From assembly GCA_025925185.1 (NCBI GenBank), contig JAICLV010000006.1:1-32429 (forward strand): a stretch of 32,429 bases of DNA, written 5' to 3'. Origin of the DNA: Acidothermaceae bacterium (lineage in GTDB: Bacteria; Actinomycetota; Actinomycetes; Acidothermales; Acidothermaceae). Under the pieces are notes generated by a model. That model saw only the letters and a program-made list of their open reading frames with translations, did not search any database and was not told the origin of the DNA. The position numbers and the translations under genes were made by a program. How positions within the stretch are numbered: the first letter of the stretch is position 1; each line of letters begins with the position of its first letter. Shown here piece after piece: positions 15,904-24,564 of this stretch.

Positions 15904-18084
15904 ATGCGCACATTGGTCGACTACGTGCTCCGGCACAAGCTGCTCGTGGTCCTCGGCTGGGTGGTGCTCGCCGTCGTCGGCGCGGCCACGGCGTCGCGCA
16001 CCGTGACCCGGCTCACCGACACCTACGCCATGCCGGGACAGCCCAGTTTCACCGCCAACAACAAGATTTTGGCCACGTACGGCACGGGCGGTGGCCAGGA
16101 GCCGATCGTGCCGGTGGTGACCGTCCCGCAAGGGAAGTCGGTGCGCGACGCCGACGTGCAGACGCAACTGTCGAATGTCTTCGGCGCGGCCGCGACGGCT
16201 GGCGCCGCGCGGGTCGTCGACTACGCCACGACCCACGACGACGTGTTTGTCACCGCCGACGGGCGCTCGACGTTCGCGTTGGTGTTCACGCCACCCAATG
16301 ACAAGCAAGACGGCTTGTCGGCGCGCGACCACGCGGTCGCGAAGGCGGTCTCGGCGGTGGCCCCCGCCGGCTGGACGGTGCGGGTCACCGGGATGCGCGA
16401 ACTCGTCAACGCGGCGCCGCCGAAGAAGGGCGTCGGTGTCGTGGCCGAAAGCCTGATCGGAGCGCTCGGCGCGCTCGTCGTGCTGCTGTTCGTGTTCGCC
16501 AGCTTCCTCGTGGTGCTCCCGCTGGTTGTCGCCGCCGTGTCGATCCTCACGACCTTCTTGCTGCTCGGCGCGCTCACCACGCTGACCGACGTCAGCTTCA
16601 TCGTCGAGTATCTCGTCGCGCTCATCGGTCTTGGTGTCGCGATCGACTACTCGCTGCTGGTGCTCACCCGGTGGCGCGAGGAGCGCGCGCGGGGAGCCGG
16701 TCGAGAGGAGGCCGTCGTCGTCGCGATGCGCGCCGCCGGCCGGTCGGTGGTGTTCTCCGGGCTTACCGTCGCGGTGGCGCTGCTCGCGCTCGTCGTGCTT
16801 CGGGTGCCGTTCCTAAGCAGCATCGGCTACGCCGGTGTTTTGGTTCCGCTCGTCTCCACCGCCGTCGCCGTGACGCTTTTGCCCGTGCTGCTGGTGACGA
16901 TCGGGCCGAAGCTTGAATGGCCGCGGCGTCGCACCGAGGCGTCGGCCGGCCGGGCGTGGCGCGCATGGGCGCGGTTCGTGCAGCGGCGACGCGCGATCGC
17001 GGCGATCGTCGGCGTCGCGGTGCTCGTCGTACTGGCGATCCCGCTGCTGTCGTTGCGATTGGGGGAGCCGCACACCAGCACCCTCGCGCAGACTGGCGAC
17101 GCCCGGGTCGCCCTCGACACGCTCACCGACGGTGGCGTGCCGTCCGGTGTGTTGACGCCGATCGAGATCCTCGTCAAGGGCGATCCGGCCGGTGTCACCG
17201 CGAAACTCGCTGACGTTAAAGGAATCGCGGCGTCGGTCTCGCCGAACACTCCGGCGTTTCGGCGCGACGGAACAGCCGTCGTCGACGTGTTACCCGTCGC
17301 GGAGGCGGGACAGGGCGGGGGCCGGGCTACCGTGCGGGCGGTGCGCGCTGCCCTGGCTGTTGACGCGACCGTGCTTGGCGTTGGCGGCGTTGGCGCGCAA
17401 AGCATCGACGCCGTGCACGCGATCTACGGCAGCTTCCCGCTGATGCTCGGGCTCATCGCGATCGTGACGTTCCTCCTGCTGGCGCGGGCTTTGCGGTCGG
17501 TCTTGCTCGCGATCAAAGCGGTGCTCGTCAACCTGCTGTCGGTCGCGGCGGCGTACGGAGTGCTGGTGCTGGTCTGGCAGGAGGGCCACGGCTCGAACGC
17601 CATCTGGGGCGTCGCGTCGACGGGCGTCGTCACGTTCTGGGTGCCGGTCTTCGTTTTTGCCTTCCTGTTCGGACTTTCCATGGATTACGAGGTCTTCATC
17701 CTGACTCGCATCCGCGAGTCGTATGACCGCACCGGCTCGACCGCCCTCGCCACCGTCGAAGGCCTCGCGCGCACCGGGCGGCTGGTCACCAGCGCCGCGC
17801 TGATCCTGGCGTTCGCCTTCCTCGCGATGTCGACCGGGCCGCAGACCGACACCAAGATCATGGCGACCGGTTTGGGCGCGGGGATCTTGGTCGACGCGTT
17901 CGTCGTGCGCACGCTGCTCGTTCCGGCGCTGGTCGCGCTCTTCGGCCGCTGGAACTGGTGGTTGCCGACGCCGTTCGCGAAGCTGCTGCGGGTGGCGCCG
18001 TCAGCCGCAGCCAGCGAACCGCCGGCGTCGACGGGTTCCACGCTCCCGAGCCAGCCGGTCGGCGGCGCACGGGTGCCTACCTGA
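15904..18084 (+). CDS. MMPL/RND-family transporter
   Basis: 726-residue inner-membrane exporter of the MMPL (RND superfamily) type, which uses proton motive force to move lipids or hydrophobic compounds. It has the duplicated RND architecture: helix 1 near residues 13-30, an extracytoplasmic loop, helices at about 180-350, a second loop, and helices at about 510-700. Paired Asp-Tyr motifs expected for the proton relay are present in both halves: GVAIDYSLLVLTRWREE with D248 and GLSMDYEVFILTRIRESYD with D594. ATG 15904 follows GGAGG (15894-15898); an in-frame extension to 15790 overlaps the previous gene and is rejected. Co-location with the TetR-controlled RPH-like gene suggests export or detoxification, but the cargo is unknown. 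The gene starts 86 nt after its neighbour, so it may have its own promoter. Confidence 0.9.
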   Translation: MRTLVDYVLRHKLLVVLGWVVLAVVGAATASRTVTRLTDTYAMPGQPSFTANNKILATYGTGGGQEPIVPVVTVPQGKSVRDADVQTQLSNVFGAAATAGAARVVDYATTHDDVFVTADGRSTFALVFTPPNDKQDGLSARDHAVAKAVSAVAPAGWTVRVTGMRELVNAAPPKKGVGVVAESLIGALGALVVLLFVFASFLVVLPLVVAAVSILTTFLLLGALTTLTDVSFIVEYLVALIGLGVAIDYSLLVLTRWREERARGAGREEAVVVAMRAAGRSVVFSGLTVAVALLALVVLRVPFLSSIGYAGVLVPLVSTAVAVTLLPVLLVTIGPKLEWPRRRTEASAGRAWRAWARFVQRRRAIAAIVGVAVLVVLAIPLLSLRLGEPHTSTLAQTGDARVALDTLTDGGVPSGVLTPIEILVKGDPAGVTAKLADVKGIAASVSPNTPAFRRDGTAVVDVLPVAEAGQGGGRATVRAVRAALAVDATVLGVGGVGAQSIDAVHAIYGSFPLMLGLIAIVTFLLLARALRSVLLAIKAVLVNLLSVAAAYGVLVLVWQEGHGSNAIWGVASTGVVTFWVPVFVFAFLFGLSMDYEVFILTRIRESYDRTGSTALATVEGLARTGRLVTSAALILAFAFLAMSTGPQTDTKIMATGLGAGILVDAFVVRTLLVPALVALFGRWNWWLPTPFAKLLRVAPSAAASEPPASTGSTLPSQPVGGARVPT

Positions 18085-18120
18085 GAAACTCGTTCGCCGA
18101 TCATCCAAGAGGATGGGCGC

Positions 18121-19523
<1,403 letters not shown>

Positions 19524-19724
19524 TCAGCCTCCTTGCACAGCGGTGAGCACCTCAACGCTGTCGTCGTCCGAAAGTGTCGTCGCGGACCAGGAGCCGCGCG
19601 GCACGACCACGCCGTTCAACGCGACCGCGACTCCGCTGGGCGCGACGGTGAGTTGCGTGACGACCTCGGCCAGCGTGACGCCGTCGGAGTCCTCCCGTGG
19701 CTTGCCGTTGACCGTGAGCTTCAT
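19524..19724 (-). CDS. thiS: Sulfur carrier protein ThiS
   Basis: 66-residue ubiquitin-like sulfur carrier. It ends in the required Gly-Gly (LTAVQGG), which is adenylated and turned into a thiocarboxylate that donates sulfur to ThiG. The beta-grasp pattern MKLTVNGKPRE and VAVALNGVVVPR is typical. Its ATG overlaps the thiO stop by 4 nt and it lies just before thiG, so the three are translated together. The adenylating enzyme (ThiF/MoeB type) is not in the window. Confidence 0.95.
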   Translation of the reverse strand: MKLTVNGKPREDSDGVTLAEVVTQLTVAPSGVAVALNGVVVPRGSWSATTLSDDDSVEVLTAVQGG

Positions 19725-20854
19725 GCGTCCGCCTTCGTGAATCGGCGCGGGTCGAAAGCCGTGTACTCAGCGGGGATATCACCGCTGAGCAGGTACTCGA
19801 CGATGATGTCGGCGGTCAGCGGTGTGAGCAGGATTCCGTTGCGGTAGTGGCCGGTCGCCACGGCGAGGCCGGGCAGCATGGTCGGGCCGAGCAGCGGCGC
19901 GTTGTCGGGGGAGCCGGGCCGAAGTCCGGCCGACGTCTCGACGAGCGCGAGCTCGGAGACGCCGGGCAGCAATTCACGCGCGTCTGACAGCAATTCCGAC
20001 GCCGCGCCCACCGTGACGACCTGGTCGAAGCCTTGCTCCTCCATCGTGGCGCCGAGCACGATCTCGCCGTTTTCCCTAGGCACCAGGTAAATCGGCCGAC
20101 CGCGCACGACCGCTCGCACGTTGCGGCTGATCAGGGGATGCGCGACGTCGTCGCGCAGTCGCAGGATCTGGCCCTTGACCGGCCGCACCGGCGGAACCAC
20201 CTCTGGAGGCAGGCCTTTTACCTCGCCGCTCCAACAACCGGCCGCCAGCACGGTGGTCGGCGCTCGCAGGTGGTCAACCCCGACGACGGCGTCGCGCTCG
20301 ACGACGAGCTCGCCCGCATTCGCGCGCTCGATCACCACGCCCGCGCGGTCGCACGCGATGAGCAGCGCGTCGACGAGTCGCCGGTTGTCGACCTGGTGAT
20401 CGCCCTCGACGAGCAGCCCGCCGCGCACACTCGGCGCGAGCAGCGGTTCGAGCGAGCGGCAATCGCGCGAGGTCAGCGGCCGCGACGACAACCCAAGCGA
20501 TTCTTGATACTTGTGCAGGTCGTTGAGGGCCGCCTTGTCGTCGGTGTCGAAGGCGACCGCGAGGGTCCCGCACTCGCGGTAGCCCACCGTCGTCCCCGCG
20601 GCTTCTTCGAGCTCGGCGACGAACGACGGATAGCGGCGGGACGACGCGAGGTTCAACGCGAGCACCGCCTCCTCGCCGTAGTGCACCTCGGTGACGGGCG
20701 CCAGCATCCCGGCGGCGTAGTGCGACGCGCCGCCCCCGGGGTTCGGATCGACGAGGGTGACGGTCAAGCCGCGCTGTGCCGAACGCCAGGCGATCGACAA
20801 GCCGATGACGCCGCCGCCGACCACGAGCACGTCCGAGGCTGGATCCTTCGGCAC
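19721..20854 (-). CDS. thiO: Glycine oxidase ThiO (FAD-dependent)
   Basis: FAD enzyme that oxidises glycine to the imine used by ThiG in thiazole formation. It is 377 residues from GTG 20854. The N-terminal Rossmann motif is VLVVGGGVIGLSIAWRSAQR, followed by GLTVTLVDPNP and ASHYAAGMLAP, the DAO-family signature for ThiO. C-terminal RPGSPDNAPLLGP and ATGHYRNGILLTP complete the FAD domain. GTG 20854 was chosen because GGGAGG (20864-20859) stands just upstream. An in-frame ATG at 20875 lies inside the conserved 3' part of the TPP riboswitch and is unlikely to be the start. First gene of the thiO-thiS-thiG operon. Confidence 0.94.
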   Translation of the reverse strand: MPKDPASDVLVVGGGVIGLSIAWRSAQRGLTVTLVDPNPGGGASHYAAGMLAPVTEVHYGEEAVLALNLASSRRYPSFVAELEEAAGTTVGYRECGTLAVAFDTDDKAALNDLHKYQESLGLSSRPLTSRDCRSLEPLLAPSVRGGLLVEGDHQVDNRRLVDALLIACDRAGVVIERANAGELVVERDAVVGVDHLRAPTTVLAAGCWSGEVKGLPPEVVPPVRPVKGQILRLRDDVAHPLISRNVRAVVRGRPIYLVPRENGEIVLGATMEEQGFDQVVTVGAASELLSDARELLPGVSELALVETSAGLRPGSPDNAPLLGPTMLPGLAVATGHYRNGILLTPLTADIIVEYLLSGDIPAEYTAFDPRRFTKADA

Positions 20855-20857
20855 GCA

Positions 20858-20951
20858 TCCTCCCTTCGCCGGCATGACCCGGAGCAGGTTCGACGGTCGG
20901 CGGCCGCCTCAGCCGCCCTCTCAGTCCGGTTCGCGCCGGACTCCCGTGTGA
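20858..20951 (-). promoter_or_regulatory. TPP (thiamine pyrophosphate) riboswitch
   Basis: Read on the minus strand, the conserved THI-box elements appear in order: ACACGGGAGTCCGG, a short arm with ACTGAGAG, a GC-rich P3 arm, then CCTGCTCCGGGTCATGCC and GGCGAAGGGAGG. These match the aptamer core that binds TPP. The last helix strand contains GGGAGG, the ribosome site of thiO, so ligand binding should hide it and block translation, the common mode in actinobacteria. Only 16 bp separate it from the upstream same-strand membrane gene, so the promoter must lie inside that gene or transcription reads through. Confidence 0.93.
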
Positions 20952-20967
20952 CACCCAGCCTAGTCCG

Positions 20968-21477
20968 CTACCCGGATGACGAGACGAAGCCGTCATTGAC
21001 GGCGAAGTGTGTGTGCGCCAGGACGACCAAACCGACGGCAGCTTGCACCACGCTCAGCGCCATGATCAACAGCGCCGCGCCGGCCAGCGCCTGAGGCAGC
21101 CGACGCTTGTCTTCCTCGAGACTGCCCGTTCCCCAAATCGCAAGGATCGCGAGCAGCGCCGCGATCGCCCCTGCGACGAGTTGGGCCACGGCGACCGCGC
21201 GCTCGCCAAAGAGCGGGTCGCGGTTGTGCGAGATCGCGAGCGCCGTCGCGAGGTAGTTCGGCAGGGGCGCGAAGAGCGTCATCGTCGCGATGGCCAGCGC
21301 CGCGATGGCGAGCGCGGAAGGTGTGAAAACCGCCGTGACGGCCTGGCGGAACACCCCGGGCCCGCGGTCGAAGCCGTCGTCGTACTCGTAACCGTCGTCG
21401 GTGTCGTCGGTGTCGTCGGTGTCGTCGAGATTGTCGCCGTCGGTGGGCGGCTCGGCGTCCCCCAAGACCTCGTTCAT
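20968..21477 (-). CDS. Small membrane protein with acidic repeat N-terminus
   Basis: 169-residue protein of unknown function. The cytoplasmic-type N-terminus is very acidic and repetitive (DDTDDTDDTDDGYEYDDG, about residues 18-35). Three hydrophobic helices follow, at about 50-72, 92-113 and 125-148. ATG 21477 was chosen; the longer in-frame extension to 21819 lies antisense over the Rv2175c-like gene and has no protein-like composition. It sits on the same strand just upstream of the TPP riboswitch and divergent from the Rv2175c-like gene with 31 bp between them. Conservation of such a gene in this spot in other actinomycetes would be expected but was not checked. Confidence 0.7.
   Translation of the reverse strand: MNEVLGDAEPPTDGDNLDDTDDTDDTDDGYEYDDGFDRGPGVFRQAVTAVFTPSALAIAALAIATMTLFAPLPNYLATALAISHNRDPLFGERAVAVAQLVAGAIAALLAILAIWGTGSLEEDKRRLPQALAGAALLIMALSVVQAAVGLVVLAHTHFAVNDGFVSSSG
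21394..21429. repeat. 9-bp tandem repeat in the acidic membrane-protein gene
   Basis: GTCGTCGGT occurs three times in a row (21394-21420), followed by a degenerate copy GTCGTCGAG. On the minus strand it encodes the Asp-Asp-Thr repeats. The 9-bp unit keeps the reading frame, so copy-number change would alter the length of the acidic segment only. Confidence 0.85.
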
Positions 21478-21508
21478 GGCCAGAAACGTAGCGTGACAGG
21501 CTTGTCGG

Positions 21509-21856
21509 GTGGCCGATGTTGACCAACTCATCACCGAATGGCGCACCATCCCCGAGGTCGCCGACCATCTTGGCGCCGACGTCGCGAAGGTCAGGCAGCT
21601 GCTGCGCGAGCGCAAGCTGCTCGCGGTGCGCGACGGCGGCGTCTTGAAGGTGCCGGCCGCCTTCATCCAAGGCGGCGCGGTGCTCAAGGGCCTGCCAGGC
21701 ACGCTGACCGTGCTCGCCGACGCCGGTTTCTCGGACGACGAGTCGCTGCGGTGGCTGTTCACCCATGATGACTCGCTGCCCGGCTCGCCGGTGCAGGCGC
21801 TCGTCGAGAACCGCGGCACGGAGGTGAAGCGCCGTGCCCAAGCCCTCGCTTTCTGA
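21509..21856 (+). CDS. Rv2175c-family DNA-binding protein
   Basis: 115-residue protein. The N-terminal half is a winged helix-turn-helix (about 12-52: [20 protein letters not shown] then [16 protein letters not shown]). The C-terminal half, with [20 protein letters not shown] and [12 protein letters not shown], matches the Rv2175c family, whose mycobacterial member binds DNA and is a substrate of kinase PknL. The start is GTG 21509, with only a weak ribosome site. The N-terminal tail before the winged helix is short, about 11 residues. A PASTA Ser/Thr kinase is encoded 9.5 kb away in this window and is a candidate partner. It overlaps the following thiE start by 23 nt. Confidence 0.82.
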   Translation: MADVDQLITEWRTIPEVADHLGADVAKVRQLLRERKLLAVRDGGVLKVPAAFIQGGAVLKGLPGTLTVLADAGFSDDESLRWLFTHDDSLPGSPVQALVENRGTEVKRRAQALAF

Positions 21857-22493
21857 CGCCCGCGTTTACCTGTGCGTCGACGCGCGCGAGCCGCAGGGCG
21901 ATCTGCCTGAGTTCCTCGACGCCGTGCTGTCGAACGGCGTCGACATCGTGCAACTTCGGCAAAAAGGCCAGAACAGCATCGAGGCCAAGCTTGAACTAGA
22001 GGCGCTCAAGGTCTTCGCAGCCGCCTGCGAGCGGCACGGAAAGCTGCTCGCCGTCAACGACCGAGCCGACGTCGCGTGGGCAGCCCGATCGCAGGTCTTG
22101 CATCTGGGCCAGGACGACCTGCCCGTTCCCGTCGCGCGCGCGATCGTCGACGACGACGTGTTGATCGGCCGGTCGACGCATGACACCGCGCAGGTCGAGG
22201 CCGCCGCGGTCGAGGAGGGCGTCGACTACTTTTGCGTCGGGCCGTGCTGGCCGACGCCGACCAAGCCCGGCCGCCCCGCGCCAGGGCTCGAGCTCGTCCG
22301 GCATGCGGCCTCACTTGGCGCCGACCGCCCGTGGTTCGCCATCGGCGGCATCGACTTGTCGAACCTCGACGAGGTGATCGACGCCGGCGCCCGACGTGTC
22401 GTCGTCGTCCGGGCAATCGCTGACGCCGACGACCCTGGCGCGGCAGCTTCTGCATTTTCGCGCCGATTGCGCGCGGCGGCGCCGGTACCCTAG
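21834..22493 (+). CDS. thiE: Thiamine phosphate synthase ThiE
   Basis: Joins the pyrimidine (HMP-PP) and thiazole phosphate to make thiamine phosphate; cytoplasmic TIM barrel of 219 residues. Recognisable motifs are [62 protein letters not shown] and [20 protein letters not shown]. The GTG start (21834) lies inside the 3' end of the Rv2175c-like gene with GAGGTGAAG upstream. It is divergent from thiO-thiS-thiG and not preceded by its own TPP riboswitch, so feedback control probably acts on thiazole formation. metF starts 4 nt after its stop. Confidence 0.95.
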   Translation: MPKPSLSDARVYLCVDAREPQGDLPEFLDAVLSNGVDIVQLRQKGQNSIEAKLELEALKVFAAACERHGKLLAVNDRADVAWAARSQVLHLGQDDLPVPVARAIVDDDVLIGRSTHDTAQVEAAAVEEGVDYFCVGPCWPTPTKPGRPAPGLELVRHAASLGADRPWFAIGGIDLSNLDEVIDAGARRVVVVRAIADADDPGAAASAFSRRLRAAAPVP

Positions 22494-22497
22494 GCGC

Positions 22498-23415
22498 ATG
22501 TCCTTGGGTCGCGCGTCCGTGTTGAGCGATCGCGCGAGCACGATTCGCGAGTTGCTTGCCAAGGGCGGCCATTCGTTCTCATTCGAGTTCTTCCCCCCGA
22601 AAACCGAGGCGGGGGAGCGGTCGCTGTTCCAAGCGCTGCGCCAGCTCGAGCAACTACATCCCACCTTCGTCTCGGTCACCTACGGCGCCGGCGGCTCGAC
22701 GCGCGACACCACGGTGCGCATCACCGAGCGCATCGTCACCGAGACAACTCTCACTCCCGTCGGGCACTTGACCGCCGTCAACCACTCCGTCACCGAGTTG
22801 CGACGCGTCATCGGCCAGTACGCCGACGCCGGCATTCGCAACATGCTCGCGCTTCGCGGCGATCCTCCGGGAAACCCGCAAGGGGAGTGGGTCGCGCATC
22901 CGCAAGGGTTCCAGCACGCTGACGAACTGGTCAGGCTGATCAAAGACTCGGGTGATTTCTGTGTCGGGGTCGCCGCCTTTCCGCAGCTGCACCCACGCTC
23001 GGCGTCGGTCGCCGACGACACCCGCTACTTCGTGAGCAAATGCGAGGCCGGTGCGGACTTCGCCATCACCCAGATGTTCTTCTCCGCCGCCGACTACCTG
23101 GCGTTGCGCGACCGCATCGCGGCCGCCGGCTGCGAGGTCCCCATCATCCCCGGCATCATGCCGCTGACGTCGATCGCCCAGATCGAGCGGTTCGCTTTGC
23201 TGTCCGGCGAGGATTTCCCGAAGGCGCTGGCCGACAAGTTGATGGCCGTCGCCGACGATCCCGACGCCGTCCGCGCCGTCGGCATCGAGGCGGCGACGCG
23301 GTTGTGCGACACCCTCCTCGCCGAGGACGTGCCTGGTCTGCATTTCATAACGCTGAACAAGTCGCCGGCCACCCGAGACATCTACCAGAACCTCGGTCTC
23401 GCCGACTTCTCCTGA
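22498..23415 (+). CDS. metF: Methylenetetrahydrofolate reductase MetF
   Basis: Reduces 5,10-methylene-THF to 5-methyl-THF with an FAD cofactor, feeding methionine synthesis. It is 305 residues, the size of the bacterial enzyme. Family motifs are [13 protein letters not shown] with the catalytic Glu, [32 protein letters not shown] and [13 protein letters not shown], then [19 protein letters not shown] 22498 lies 4 nt after the thiE stop with no strong ribosome site; translation may depend on reinitiation from thiE. A longer frame inside thiE is rejected. Confidence 0.95.
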   Translation: MSLGRASVLSDRASTIRELLAKGGHSFSFEFFPPKTEAGERSLFQALRQLEQLHPTFVSVTYGAGGSTRDTTVRITERIVTETTLTPVGHLTAVNHSVTELRRVIGQYADAGIRNMLALRGDPPGNPQGEWVAHPQGFQHADELVRLIKDSGDFCVGVAAFPQLHPRSASVADDTRYFVSKCEAGADFAITQMFFSAADYLALRDRIAAAGCEVPIIPGIMPLTSIAQIERFALLSGEDFPKALADKLMAVADDPDAVRAVGIEAATRLCDTLLAEDVPGLHFITLNKSPATRDIYQNLGLADFS

Positions 23416-23488
23416 CGCTTCGGCTGCGGAACCGCTTGCGGGTGTGCTGCGTCCAACCGGCGCTGTCTCACCTGTGCCGGAGGTCGCC

Positions 23489-24274
23489 ATGAACGTCACC
23501 GTCCCTCTTCGTCCGCTCGCCGTCGGCGCGGCGGTCGCCGTCGTGGTCGTCGGCGCGTACGCGCTCGGCAACGCAGGACGATCCGCCTCGGCGGCGCCAC
23601 CGTCGAGCCCGGGCACGGCCGCGAGCCCGTCCGACACCGCGGCGAGCAGCGGCATCAGCGTCAGCGGGGTCGGCCGGGTCACCGGCACACCGAACCTGCT
23701 ACGCCTGCAGACCTCGATCAACGTCGTGCGCCCCGACGTCAACAGCGCGTTGCAGCAGGCCAACACCACGATGGCCAACGTGCAAGCGAAGCTGAAGGCT
23801 GACGGCGTCGCGGCCAAAGACCTGCAAACCTCCGGACTGTCGGTGCAGCCGCATTACACCTACGGCGGCAACACGCAGAAACTCGACGGCTACCAGGTCA
23901 GCGAGAACCTCTCGGTGGTGCTGCGCGATCTCGGCAAGGCCGGGTCGGTAATCTCGGACGCCGCCCAGGTCGGCGGCGACGAACTGCAACTCGGCGGCGC
24001 CACCCTCGACCTCGAGGAGGACGACGCGCTCATCGCGCAAGCCCGCGAAAAGGCGTTCGCCGACGCCAAAGCGAAGGCCGCTGCCTATGCCGACGCCGCT
24101 GGTCGCTCACTCGGAGCCGTCGTGAGCATCTCGGAGAGCACGCAGTCGCAGCCACAACCATTCCAGTTCAGCGCCGCCATGCCGATGGCGGCCGGCGAGA
24201 AGGCGCCCGTGCCGATAGAGGCTGGATCGCAGGACGTCACGGTCACCGTCTCGGTCGTCTGGGCGATGAACTGA
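23489..24274 (+). CDS. SIMPL-domain (DUF541) exported or membrane-anchored protein
   Basis: 261-residue protein. An N-terminal hydrophobic segment (about 8-27, after MNVTVPLRP) acts as signal peptide or anchor, followed by an Ala/Ser/Pro linker. A SIMPL/DUF541 domain spans about 55-261, with ISVSGVGRVTGTPNLLRLQTS, QTSGLSVQPHYTYGG, LDGYQVSENLSV and QDVTVTVSVVWAM at the end. The family is periplasmic or cell-surface in other bacteria and its biochemical role is not well defined. No lipobox Cys is seen. ATG 23489 follows GGAGG (23479-23483) at 5-nt spacing. It precedes the FMN riboswitch and shows no functional link to riboflavin genes. Confidence 0.85.
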   Translation: MNVTVPLRPLAVGAAVAVVVVGAYALGNAGRSASAAPPSSPGTAASPSDTAASSGISVSGVGRVTGTPNLLRLQTSINVVRPDVNSALQQANTTMANVQAKLKADGVAAKDLQTSGLSVQPHYTYGGNTQKLDGYQVSENLSVVLRDLGKAGSVISDAAQVGGDELQLGGATLDLEEDDALIAQAREKAFADAKAKAAAYADAAGRSLGAVVSISESTQSQPQPFQFSAAMPMAAGEKAPVPIEAGSQDVTVTVSVVWAMN

Positions 24275-24307
24275 CGGTCGCCGCAGCCCGCCCGGTCACC
24301 GACTCGG

Positions 24308-24329
24308 TGTGCGACACTGAGTTCGCACA
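24308..24329. promoter_or_regulatory. Inverted repeat upstream of the FMN riboswitch
   Basis: TGTGCGA (24308-24314) and TCGCACA (24323-24329) are perfect 7-bp arms around an 8-nt spacer, between the SIMPL gene stop and the riboflavin riboswitch. It could be a terminator for the upstream gene or an operator. The inner CGACA-CTGA-GTTCG also resembles the actinobacterial SOS box CGAAC-N4-GTTCG with two mismatches, which is weak evidence. Confidence 0.4.
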
Positions 24330-24332
24330 GCA

Positions 24333-24479
24333 ACGCGCGCTCCGGGGTCGGTGTAAGTCCGAACCGGCGGTTACAGTCCGCGACCCGGGTCGGCCAGGCG
24401 CCTGACACGCCCAGCCATCCGGTTGAGCCGGTGGAATTCCGGCACCGACGGTGAAAGTCCGGATGGGAGGCAGCGCGCG
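24333..24479 (+). promoter_or_regulatory. FMN riboswitch (RFN element)
   Basis: The characteristic RFN blocks occur in order: CTCCGGGGTCGGTGTAAGTC, CGAACCGGCGGTTACAGTCC, GCGACCCG, a variable arm, GCCGGTGGAATTCCGGCACC, GACGGTGAAAGTCCGGATGG and GAGGCAG. The closing helix P1 pairs GCGCGC (24335-24340) with GCGCGC (24473-24478). It lies about 85 nt before ribD and should reduce expression of the whole riboflavin operon when FMN is plentiful. Confidence 0.96.
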
Positions 24480-24564
24480 GGCGGCCTGCGGCGCGCGCTT
24501 GCCAAGGGCCGGCTCGCTTCTGCCTCCAAGGTCTCCGGTCCGCGCCCGACGCGAGGAGACCGGA
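24473..24564 (+). promoter_or_regulatory. Expression platform of the FMN riboswitch
   Basis: The 3' strand of P1 (GCGCGC, 24473-24478) can also pair with GCGCGC at 24493-24498, giving a competing hairpin. Closer to ribD, GGTCTCC (24530-24536) pairs with GGAGACC (24555-24561), which covers the GAGGAG ribosome site (24553-24558). TCCGGTC (24534-24540) pairs with GACCGGA (24558-24564), reaching the A of the ribD start codon. The two share bases and exclude each other. Translational control is favoured; no T-run is present for classical termination. Confidence 0.6.

Noticed and set aside
21495..21506. GACA-GGCT-TGTC palindrome between the membrane gene and the Rv2175c-like gene
   Set aside because: Arms are only 4 bp, so it is likely to occur by chance; no second copy was noticed.
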